From Synechococcus sp. CO36386bin_37 (GTDB lineage Bacteria > Cyanobacteriota > Cyanobacteriia > PCC-6307 > Cyanobiaceae), in the NCBI GenBank assembly GCA_011525445.1, contig WTGE01000168.1:1-14848 (forward strand): a DNA stretch of 14,848 nucleotides. The letters run 5' to 3'. Under the pieces are notes generated by a model. That model was not told where the DNA came from, did not search any database, and saw nothing but the letters and a program-made list of their open reading frames with translations. Positions 1 to 8,699 of the stretch are shown piece after piece. The position numbers and the translations under genes are program-made. How positions within the stretch are numbered: the stretch's first letter is position 1; every line of letters starts with the position of its first letter.

Positions 1-87
1 CTTCTGGAACTGAAAGCACAGAATCTGCACCACAGCCAGGCCGATTAAACATCTTACACTTCCGTGTATAAGGCAAAAACTCCATTG
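1..87. other. Left flank, non-coding
   Basis: This stretch lies downstream of tatD and holds no convincing open frame. At 53-72 the arms CTTACAC and GTGTATAAG can pair with a two-base bulge. No T-rich tail follows on either strand, so it is not called a terminator. In related picocyanobacteria rpoB usually lies beyond tatD on the same strand, so this may be the rpoB upstream region. That is inference, because no rpoB sequence is visible. Confidence 0.4.
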
Positions 88-873
88 TCAGGGAAGGGCA
101 AACAAACGTCTGGCATTAGAGGTACTCGCATCAGCGACGTCTTTCAACGTTTGACCCCTCAAAACAGCAACACGTTCTGCCACTGAAGCAACAAGTGCAG
201 GCTCGTTTCTCTTGCCGCGACGCGGGACGGGAGCCAAAAAAGGGCAGTCAGTTTCGACCAAAAACCTGTCTTGAGGAACTGCGATGGCGCAGTTGTGAGT
301 CTCGACGGCTTTAGGGAAAGTAACGGTTCCACTGAAACTGATGTAGAACCCCAGGTCAAGAAATGCTTTCATTTCTGCCGGAGTACCGCCCCAACAATGC
401 ATAACGCCTCGAGGGCAAGCTCCTTTGGAATGCCGTTCACGCAATTCCGCAAGCATCGGCTCGGCGGCATCCCGGCAATGAACAATGACAGGCAGGTCAA
501 GCTCGAGCGCCAAATCGAGCTGGGGCTTCAGCACAGAGAGTTGCTGATCCAAATTATGGTCGCGATAAAGATCAAGACCAAGTTCCCCAATCGCAACCAC
601 CCGGGAATCTGCACGGGCTGCTGATCGCAGAACTTGGACTGTGTCTTCGGCCCAGTGCTTCGTGTCGAGTGGATGCACTCCTACGGAATAGCGCATCTCA
701 GGAAATCGATCAGCCAGGGAGCGAATCGCGGGGATTTCCGAAGGCTCAACGCAGGCATGGAGCAGTGATGCAACACCGGCCTCTCTCCAACGATTGGCCA
801 CGGCATCAAGATCGTCTTCAAAATTCCGAAAAACGATGTGACAGTGACTATCGATCAGGGTTGGAGTGACCAT
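88..873 (-). CDS. tatD: TatD-family metal-dependent hydrolase (DNase)
   Basis: This is a 261-residue TIM-barrel amidohydrolase of the TatD family, a cytoplasmic divalent-metal nuclease linked in other bacteria to 3'-5' exonuclease activity and DNA repair. The metal ligands expected for the family are all visible: the HxH pair His10/His12 (DSHCH), Glu97 in GELGLD, His132 in VIVHCRD, His159 in GVMHCWGG and Asp209 in ETDCPFL. The length matches the family. The ATG start at 873 sits just before the first metal motif, leaving almost no N-terminal extension. The gene follows rpsT after 49 bases and is probably cotranscribed with it, with a hairpin ending 6 bases before the tatD start. The family is certain; the physiological substrate is not. 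Confidence 0.95.
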   Translation of the reverse strand: MVTPTLIDSHCHIVFRNFEDDLDAVANRWREAGVASLLHACVEPSEIPAIRSLADRFPEMRYSVGVHPLDTKHWAEDTVQVLRSAARADSRVVAIGELGLDLYRDHNLDQQLSVLKPQLDLALELDLPVIVHCRDAAEPMLAELRERHSKGACPRGVMHCWGGTPAEMKAFLDLGFYISFSGTVTFPKAVETHNCAIAVPQDRFLVETDCPFLAPVPRRGKRNEPALVASVAERVAVLRGQTLKDVADASTSNARRLFALP

Positions 874-879
874 GGATTC

Positions 880-906
880 AGGACCTGAAACGCGCCTTCA
901 AGTCCT
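880..906 (-). promoter_or_regulatory. Intercistronic hairpin, rpsT-tatD
   Basis: The arms at 880-889 and 897-906 form a 10-bp stem with one G-U wobble when read as minus-strand RNA, closed by a 7-base loop (890-896). It fills most of the 49-base gap and ends 6 bases before the tatD ATG. No U-run follows, so an intrinsic terminator is unlikely. It could protect the rpsT 3' end or hold down tatD translation. The function is inference. Confidence 0.5.
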
Positions 907-922
907 ATTCTGACGACCACTG

Positions 923-2653
<1,731 letters not shown>

Positions 2654-2673
2654 CAAGTATTCAATCCCGAGTC

Positions 2674-3387
2674 TTACGAAGCACGTTCCATGGCGCGCAC
2701 ACTTGCAACTCCATCGTTGATTTCCCCCACAAGCACGTCATCGGCGAGATTGACAAAAAGACCATTTTCCAGGACACCTGGGAGATTGTTGATATCTCGC
2801 TCTAAAGCAACAGGATCAGAAATACCATCGTTGAACTTCACATCCAACACGAGGTTGCCCTGATCCGTCACGACAGGACCCGCTTTGCGAACCGCCATTC
2901 TGAGGTCTGCTGCTCCTCCCATTGACTTGAGATGGGATTGAACCTGAACCCATGCACCTGGCAATACTTCAACGGGTAAGAGGAAATCGAGATTCAAGCG
3001 TTCCACAAGTTTTGTGGAGTCGACAACAACAATGAATCGTTCAGCACGGTCAGCAACAAGTTTTTCCTGTACGTGACAGGCTCCACCCCCTTTGATCAAT
3101 TGGAAAGCGGGGTCGACTTCGTCTGCTCCATCAATCGCGAGATCGATGCGCTCAACGGCGTTCAATCCACGCAGGGGAATCCCCAGCTCAGCAGCCAAAA
3201 CCTCTCCCTGAAACGACGTTGTGACTCCGACGATGCCTCGAAGCTGTCCTGATGCCAGTCTCTCTCCGAGGCCTCGAATCATGAGAGCAGCAGTGGAGCC
3301 AGAACCGAGACCAACGACCATTCCATCGCGAATCTGCGCAACAGCAGCCTCGGCGACGGCCTGCTTCATTTGAGTCTGGAGATCCAT
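2674..3387 (-). CDS. rpiA: Ribose-5-phosphate isomerase A
   Basis: This enzyme interconverts ribose-5-phosphate and ribulose-5-phosphate. In a cyanobacterium it serves both the Calvin cycle (regenerating the ribulose-1,5-bisphosphate precursor) and the oxidative pentose phosphate pathway. It has 237 residues, full length for RpiA. The phosphate loop GLGSGSTA (26-33), DGADE (86-90) and [11 protein letters not shown] (99-109) are visible; Glu108 in the last corresponds to the catalytic base. The ACHVQEK wording differs from the enterobacterial form but, as I recall, is usual in cyanobacteria. The ATG at 3387 starts cleanly at the conserved N-terminal helix. htrA lies 40 bases upstream on the same strand, so the two may share a transcript. 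Confidence 0.97.
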   Translation of the reverse strand: MDLQTQMKQAVAEAAVAQIRDGMVVGLGSGSTAALMIRGLGERLASGQLRGIVGVTTSFQGEVLAAELGIPLRGLNAVERIDLAIDGADEVDPAFQLIKGGGACHVQEKLVADRAERFIVVVDSTKLVERLNLDFLLPVEVLPGAWVQVQSHLKSMGGAADLRMAVRKAGPVVTDQGNLVLDVKFNDGISDPVALERDINNLPGVLENGLFVNLADDVLVGEINDGVASVRAMERAS

Positions 3388-3427
3388 CGTCGAATTTTTG
3401 ATGAGGGCGAGACCGTAGCAAGAGCCG

Positions 3428-4684
<1,257 letters not shown>

Positions 4685-4700
4685 TCAGTCTTTTTTTCCA

Positions 4701-4728
4701 GTCCTGACATCACATTCAGAAACAGGAC
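4701..4728. promoter_or_regulatory. Inverted repeat in the htrA divergent region
   Basis: The 208 bases between htrA (ATG 4558) and the small gene at 4767 should hold divergent promoters. Within them GTCCTG (4701-4706) and CAGGAC (4723-4728) form a perfect 6-base inverted repeat with a 16-base spacer. A T-run (4691-4697) lies just left of it, on the wrong side for a plus-strand terminator; on the minus strand the tail is A-rich, also wrong. A protein-binding operator is possible but unproven. No clear -35/-10 pair was found. Confidence 0.3.
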
Positions 4729-4766
4729 CACAAAATTTTGAGCTCTCTCACCATCCTTCGATTGCC

Positions 4767-5033
4767 ATGACCATCAACCAGCCACTCCGATGCGACCTCT
4801 GTCAGATCGAAATCAACAGCAACGCTGATCAGAGCAATGAAGTGGTCTTCAGCCGTGGAGCCACAGGAAGCCGCAGCAAGCTTTGGGCTCGTGTGTGTCA
4901 ATACCTCAGGACCGATGAACAGAAACGGATGTGCATCAATCAGGACCCTGAGAGAAGGGGGATCGAACAGCCTGGTGATCGCTACGAAGACATCAAATCT
5001 GTTGAGCTGGGCAACTCAGCGGTTGATCCATGA
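4767..5033 (+). CDS. Small four-cysteine protein, conserved hypothetical
   Basis: This 88-residue soluble protein has no signal peptide or membrane segment. Its four cysteines (Cys9, Cys12 in CDLC, Cys44 in WARVCQYL, Cys56 in MCINQ) could make a zinc site, but no named zinc-finger family fits. The middle is patterned and looks constrained (SRSKLWARVCQYLRTDEQ, then INQDPE and GIEQPGD). I recall similar short proteins in marine Synechococcus genomes, so I take it to be a real lineage gene rather than a chance frame. The ATG at 4767 is the only sensible start. It is transcribed away from htrA and ends 88 bases before grrP. The function is unknown and any link to the Grr module is only positional. 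Confidence 0.75.
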   Translation: MTINQPLRCDLCQIEINSNADQSNEVVFSRGATGSRSKLWARVCQYLRTDEQKRMCINQDPERRGIEQPGDRYEDIKSVELGNSAVDP

Positions 5034-5092
5034 TCCCAATCGTGCAATCTCGAGAAAAAACAGAGGTCAGATGTGTAGCCGGTGACTATTAC

Positions 5093-5098
5093 TACACT
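5093..5098 (+). promoter_or_regulatory. Possible -10 element for the grr operon
   Basis: TACACT matches four of six positions of the bacterial -10 consensus and lies 23 bases before the grrP ATG, in an AT-rich patch within the 88-base gap after the small four-cysteine gene. The hexamer expected 17 bases upstream (GATGTG, 5070-5075) is a poor -35. The grrP start has no Shine-Dalgarno sequence. Confidence 0.2.
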
Positions 5099-5121
5099 TA
5101 AGTTTTATTGTCCTGAACGAC

Positions 5122-6015
5122 ATGCGCTTGATGAAGGCGGCCGCCACAGGCCTCATCGTGCTCACTTCGGTTGGTTCGCTGGCTGGCCAACGGTCATCAG
5201 GTCAAACCAACAGTGTCTTTGAGACTGGAAAGCTAAGGGCGGTGGTCATCGGGGACGCCCTGCCCATGGTCGATGAAACCAACGGCAAATATGACGGTCT
5301 TTCCTTTGTCGCCCTCAATGCCATTCGTGACCAATTGCAATCGTCTCCAGAAAACAAATCTGAAAAGATCGTGATTGAACCGATCCCCATCCAATCAGCC
5401 AAGGATGGTGTTGACAAAATCCGTTCTGGCGAAGCTGACATTGCCTGCGGAGTTGCCTTCAGCTGGGAGCGTCAAAGGACTTTGACTTACACCCTGCCTT
5501 TTGCAACAAGTGGAGTTCGCCTCCTTGCACCGAAGGGAAGCACTGGCACTCCCAAAAGCCTTCAAGGCCAAACCATCGGAGTGGTGAAAGGAAGTGCAGC
5601 ATCAACGGTATTGGCGAAATCCGTGAGCGACGCGCAATTTAAATTCTTCACCACGCCCGAGGACGCTCTCAGCGGCCTCAAAGATGGAACCGTTGATTTT
5701 CTCGGTGGAGACACTCTTTGGCTACAAGCCAACCGTCAAGCCACAGCGCCAAACGCTTCTCTTGTTCCGACCTTCCCCTACGCCAGATCTGCTGTGGGTT
5801 GTGTCGTTACGAACACCACTCCGCGTCTTCTGAATTACAGCAACCTTGCCATCGGACGCATGTTGACTGCTTACGTTGATAACAACAAATCTGTACGTTC
5901 TGCTGTCAACAAGTGGATTGGACCAGGCAGTTCAGTTGGACTAAACGAAAAAATTATCAGCGATTTCTTCGCCATCGTTCTTGGAACGACAGCGGAACTA
6001 ACCAAAGGCTCTTGA
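5122..6015 (+). CDS. grrP: GrrP-type periplasmic solute-binding-like protein (orphan)
   Basis: This is a 297-residue exported protein of the family-3 solute-binding fold (amino-acid-type periplasmic binding proteins), in the subgroup that accompanies Grr radical-SAM peptide systems. The N-terminus is a short signal sequence (MRLMKAAATGLIVLTSVGSL). The fold's landmarks follow: FETGKLRAVVIGD (33-45), LRDG-like IRSGEADIACG (100-110), FSWERQRTLTYTLPF (113-127), LQGQTIGVVKGSAA (147-160) and DGTVDFLGGD (188-197). Arg118 and Asp197 fall where this fold usually contacts the amino-acid ligand, so ligand binding may persist; that is inference. No ABC permease or ATPase lies in the window, hence orphan. 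grrA follows after 38 bases in the same direction. Possible roles are sensing or capturing the modified peptide or its target; none is shown. Confidence 0.88.
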   Translation: MRLMKAAATGLIVLTSVGSLAGQRSSGQTNSVFETGKLRAVVIGDALPMVDETNGKYDGLSFVALNAIRDQLQSSPENKSEKIVIEPIPIQSAKDGVDKIRSGEADIACGVAFSWERQRTLTYTLPFATSGVRLLAPKGSTGTPKSLQGQTIGVVKGSAASTVLAKSVSDAQFKFFTTPEDALSGLKDGTVDFLGGDTLWLQANRQATAPNASLVPTFPYARSAVGCVVTNTTPRLLNYSNLAIGRMLTAYVDNNKSVRSAVNKWIGPGSSVGLNEKIISDFFAIVLGTTAELTKGS

Positions 6016-6053
6016 TCCCCAAGTTTTTCATTCCTTAACGCCTGATTCCATTC

Positions 6054-6368
6054 ATGTACAAAACCACTTTGCTCAGCATCGCGGCTGTTCTTGCCTCAAG
6101 CGCAGTACTGACTGATGCCTCTCACTCGGCTGTCCTCAGTCAACCTGACACATCAAACGATCTGGAACAACGCATCGAAAAACTGTCCGATCACGTCAGG
6201 GCTCAATTTAATGTTGAAAGCAATAACAACCCATTGATTGCTAGGGCCTGGGGCAACGGTGGCGGCCGAGCTTGGGGGAACGGTGGAGGCCGCGGCCGTG
6301 GCTTCGCCAATGGCGGAGGCAGTCGCGGCTTTGCCAATGGCTATCGAGCAGGTTTCGCCAATTGGTGA
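6054..6368 (+). CDS. grrA: GrrA glycine-rich RiPP precursor, five aromatic-X-Asn motifs
   Basis: This is a 104-residue precursor of a ribosomally made, post-translationally modified peptide. Residues 1-26 look like a Sec signal peptide ending SHSA. Residues 35-53 form a charged amphipathic stretch (LEQRIEKLSDHVRAQF) suited to recognition by the maturase. The C-terminal part is Gly/Arg/Asn-rich with five three-residue motifs: WGN at 66-68 and 74-76, and FAN at 84-86, 93-95 and 101-103, ending in Trp104. Such aromatic-X-Asn triplets are substrates for cyclophane formation, in which the aromatic ring is bonded to the beta-carbon of the third residue; this chemistry is known for the GrrM/OscB class. 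There is no obvious Shine-Dalgarno sequence. The stop codon overlaps the grrM start. Family assignment is firm; the number of cross-links actually made is inferred. Confidence 0.92.
   Translation: MYKTTLLSIAAVLASSAVLTDASHSAVLSQPDTSNDLEQRIEKLSDHVRAQFNVESNNNPLIARAWGNGGGRAWGNGGGRGRGFANGGGSRGFANGYRAGFANW
6243..6365 (+). repeat. GrrA core repeats
   Basis: Two adjacent 24-base units (6243-6266 and 6267-6290) both encode RAWGNGGG but differ at several third codon positions, so the protein repeat is conserved more than the DNA. A looser second block carries three FAN triplets (6303-6311, 6330-6338, 6354-6362) spaced 9 and 8 residues apart, followed by the terminal Trp codon at 6363-6365. Confidence 0.9.
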
Positions 6369-7513
6369 ATCACGCTGACTACGGACCAATCGGCTTGCTT
6401 GTGATTCAGGCAACGTCTCTCTGCAATCTTGATTGCAGCTATTGCTACTTGCCTGATCGGCAACGAAGAAGAGTCTTTGATCTCAATCAGTTTTCAACCC
6501 TGCTCAGGAGAGTTTTTGAAAGCCCCTTTTGGGGACCTCACCTATCCATTCTTTGGCATGCAGGCGAGCCTCTCACGTTGCCATGCAGTTTTTATGACGA
6601 GGCAAGCGACATCCTGCATGAACAAACGTCTGAACTGCAGGAGCAAGGAGTTCAAATTGAACAACACCTTCAAACGAATGCCACACTCATCAACGACGCT
6701 TGGTGTGAATGTTTTATTCGTAATCGAATTGTTGTGGGAGTCAGCATTGATGGTCCGGAAGACATTCATGACTCCCATCGCCGCTTCCGTAATGGCTGCG
6801 GATCTCACAGCCTCACAATGCGCGGCATAGAAAAACTCCAGAAACACAACATTCCAATCCATGCAATCGCTGTACTAACCGCTGAAGCGATGAAAGCCCC
6901 GGAGAGGATGTATACCTTCTTCCGCGACCATGGCATTCACGAGATAGGTTTCAATGTCGAAGAGCAAGAGGGTGTCAACATTCAGTCCTCAATGCAAGGC
7001 TTAAGCCAAGAAAAGAATTATCACTATTTCCTAAAAACCTTCTGGGACTGTAACGCGAAGGATGGATTTCCAATTCATTTACGCGAGTTTGATCAAATCA
7101 CGGAGATGATTATAGGAGGACAAAGATTGCTTCAAAACGAAATGAATCGACCTTTCTCCATTCTAAGCGTAGATTCTTCAGGCAACTTTTCAACTTTTGA
7201 TCCTGAACTTCTATCCGTTGAGACCAAAAAGTACGGACTCTTCAATTTAGGGAATATTCGAGATGTCTCACTTGTAAAAGCCTCACAGACAGAAACGTTT
7301 CAACAATTACTATCTGATATGAAGCAAGGCACACAGCTCTGTCGTGACCAATGCAATTATTATGGTTTTTGCGGTGGTGGCAATGGCAGTAATAAATACT
7401 GGGAACACGGAACTCTTGCAGCAAGCGAAACCTGCGCATGTCGATTTTCCACTCAAATCCCCGTCAATGTTCTGGTCGAACAGATGGAATCTCAAGGGGT
7501 GAAAGCACCCTGA
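6365..7513 (+). CDS. grrM: GrrM cyclophane-forming radical SAM/SPASM peptide maturase
   Basis: This 382-residue radical SAM enzyme is expected to cleave S-adenosylmethionine and form aryl-to-beta-carbon cross-links in GrrA. The CX3CX2C cluster motif is CNLDCSYC with cysteines 20, 24 and 27, preceded by the family opening YGPIGLLVIQATS and followed by YLPDR. HAGEP (65-69) is the SAM-binding GGEP equivalent. The C-terminal SPASM-like region has cysteines 326, 330, 336, 357 and 359 around YGFCGGG and SETCACR, for auxiliary iron-sulfur clusters. I chose the GTG at 6365: it overlaps the grrA stop as GTGA and gives the usual short lead-in. The frame stays open to an ATG at 6272, but those 31 extra codons read the grrA repeats out of frame and give Arg/Trp-rich nonsense. 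Base composition is lower in GC than the flanking genes. Confidence 0.94.
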   Translation: MNHADYGPIGLLVIQATSLCNLDCSYCYLPDRQRRRVFDLNQFSTLLRRVFESPFWGPHLSILWHAGEPLTLPCSFYDEASDILHEQTSELQEQGVQIEQHLQTNATLINDAWCECFIRNRIVVGVSIDGPEDIHDSHRRFRNGCGSHSLTMRGIEKLQKHNIPIHAIAVLTAEAMKAPERMYTFFRDHGIHEIGFNVEEQEGVNIQSSMQGLSQEKNYHYFLKTFWDCNAKDGFPIHLREFDQITEMIIGGQRLLQNEMNRPFSILSVDSSGNFSTFDPELLSVETKKYGLFNLGNIRDVSLVKASQTETFQQLLSDMKQGTQLCRDQCNYYGFCGGGNGSNKYWEHGTLAASETCACRFSTQIPVNVLVEQMESQGVKAP

Positions 7514-7530
7514 CCACCAACATAAAAACC

Positions 7531-8061
7531 ATGCCTAAGTTGTCACATCTTGTACACAAAACCCAGAGATGGGCCCTTGCTTTGTGCACGAGCACCACTT
7601 GCACATCGTTGATATTGGGCCACGCGCCTGCAGCTCAAGCAGGTTGCACGTTTCTCATGCCGATCGGTGGTAACGGAGACGGCCCAAAGCCTTACATTGT
7701 TAAAAAAAGAGTGGAACGTCCAAAAGGACTCATTGGCAAAGCTGTAGGCAGAACAAACTGGAACACTGATTTTGTTGTGAACCAGCCGTTTAGGTCCTAC
7801 AAACTCTTCTTTACTGCTGATTCGACTGATGGAAATCCAGGTTCTTATCCAATCGAAGCTTTCCTGAAATTTTCAGATGGCAGCCATTTGAGAGTGGTCA
7901 ACGAATCGATGAAGCCACCAACTGGAACCGGTGCACAGTTCGGCCCCTTTGAGGCTCCTACAGGAAAAGCGGTCAGCCAGGTTAATTTCAGGATTGGCGC
8001 TAACAATGATCCTGGAGCAACAGGATTCAGCTATCGCATTTCTGTACAAGGTTGCGACTGA
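7531..8061 (+). CDS. Secreted protein of unknown function, fourth gene of the grr cluster
   Basis: I do not recognise this 176-residue protein. It starts at the ATG at 7531, 17 bases after grrM, giving a signal peptide of basic start, hydrophobic run and AQA-G cleavage site at about residue 37. The frame opens earlier (7438) but would lose that signal and overlap grrM. The mature protein begins GCTF and ends VQGCD. Cys39 and Cys175, near its two ends, are the only mature cysteines, so a disulfide closing the chain is likely. The sequence between is rich in alternating hydrophobic and polar residues (SYKLFFTAD, IEAFLKFSDGSHLRVV, QVNFRIGANND, GFSYRISV), suggesting a beta-sandwich. No membrane anchor or catalytic motif is seen. 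The short gap suggests cotranscription with grrPAM, but a functional link is inference. Confidence 0.8.
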   Translation: MPKLSHLVHKTQRWALALCTSTTCTSLILGHAPAAQAGCTFLMPIGGNGDGPKPYIVKKRVERPKGLIGKAVGRTNWNTDFVVNQPFRSYKLFFTADSTDGNPGSYPIEAFLKFSDGSHLRVVNESMKPPTGTGAQFGPFEAPTGKAVSQVNFRIGANNDPGATGFSYRISVQGCD

Positions 8062-8113
8062 AGAGCGAGAGCTCAATCATTTACATTGTTCCCTGGCCTG
8101 GTGAATTCCTCTT

Positions 8114-8157
8114 CTGCGGAGGGTGATCGCAGCATCAACCATCGGGCCAATGCCCGA
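8114..8157 (+). promoter_or_regulatory. Two small hairpins before rimP
   Basis: In the 113 bases between the secreted-protein gene and rimP, CTGCG (8114-8118) pairs with CGCAG (8128-8132) around a loop that contains GAGG, and TCGGGC (8142-8147) pairs with GCCCGA (8152-8157) around CAAT. Neither is followed by a T-run, so they are not clear terminators. They may be leader structure of the rimP-nusA-infB operon, or incidental. Confidence 0.3.
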
Positions 8158-8174
8158 CCTTCCACGGATTGCTC

Positions 8175-8642
8175 TTGCCCCACCCTCTGCTCCAAGATCT
8201 GAAGGAATTGGCTTCCACCACGGCGATCAACCATGGGTTCGAGCTGGCTGACATCCATGTTTTAGCTCACATGCATCCCATGACGGTTCAAATCCAAATC
8301 CGTCGTCCCAACGGGAACGACGTCACATTGGATGATTGCTCCGAGTTCAGTGCACCGATGGGACAAGCCCTTGATGCTTCATGCCTTCTTGAGGGTGCCT
8401 ATGTCCTTGAGATCAGCAGTCCAGGAATCGGCGATCAGCTGAAGTCAGATCGGGATTTCCAAACATTTCGGCGCTATCCAGTCGACATCATTCACCGCGA
8501 CAGTTCAGGGCTTGAAGAGAGGCTTTCGGGAACATTATTAGAACGAACAGCGGACCACGTGAAAATCAGCATTCACGGGCGAATCAAACAGATTCCTCGA
8601 GGCTCGGTCATCTCTGTTGAACTGAGCAGTCCTACAGGCTGA
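8175..8642 (+). CDS. rimP: Ribosome maturation factor RimP
   Basis: RimP assists late maturation of the 30S subunit and is the usual first gene of the nusA-infB operon. The protein has 155 residues, close to the family norm. Typical features are HGFELADIHVL near residue 19, PMTVQIQIRRPNG, LDDCSEFS (the conserved D-D-C block), YVLEISSPGIGD (the family's best marker) and a C-terminal SH3-like part (VKISIHGRIKQIPR). There is no ATG at the right place. TTG at 8175 gives the opening MPHPLL and has ACGGA six bases upstream, so I prefer it; TTG at 8169, two codons earlier, is the alternative. nusA follows after a 57-base pyrimidine-rich gap. Confidence 0.93.
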   Translation: MPHPLLQDLKELASTTAINHGFELADIHVLAHMHPMTVQIQIRRPNGNDVTLDDCSEFSAPMGQALDASCLLEGAYVLEISSPGIGDQLKSDRDFQTFRRYPVDIIHRDSSGLEERLSGTLLERTADHVKISIHGRIKQIPRGSVISVELSSPTG

Positions 8643-8699
8643 CCTCAACTCTTTCTCTATCAAACACTTCTCCTTCTCAGATTTACATTCTCGTCCTCG
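8643..8699 (+). other. Pyrimidine-rich rimP-nusA spacer
   Basis: The 57 bases before the nusA ATG are dominated by C and T and contain no Shine-Dalgarno-like AGGAG. nusA is therefore probably initiated without a strong anti-SD contact, perhaps through ribosomal protein S1 binding to the pyrimidine tract. That mechanism is inference. Confidence 0.4.

Noticed and set aside
53..72. Hairpin after tatD considered as a terminator
   Set aside because: The stem has a bulge and no T-run follows on either strand.
4837..5085. 82-codon frame overlapping the small four-cysteine gene
   Set aside because: The 4767 frame has better patterning and an intergenic start; this one looks like an out-of-frame shadow.
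6272..6364. 31-codon extension of grrM from ATG 6272
   Set aside because: It overlaps the grrA repeats out of frame and yields Arg/Trp-rich sequence unlike the family.
6429..6830. 133-codon plus-strand frame inside grrM
   Set aside because: It is a shadow frame; the radical SAM frame is clearly the coding one.
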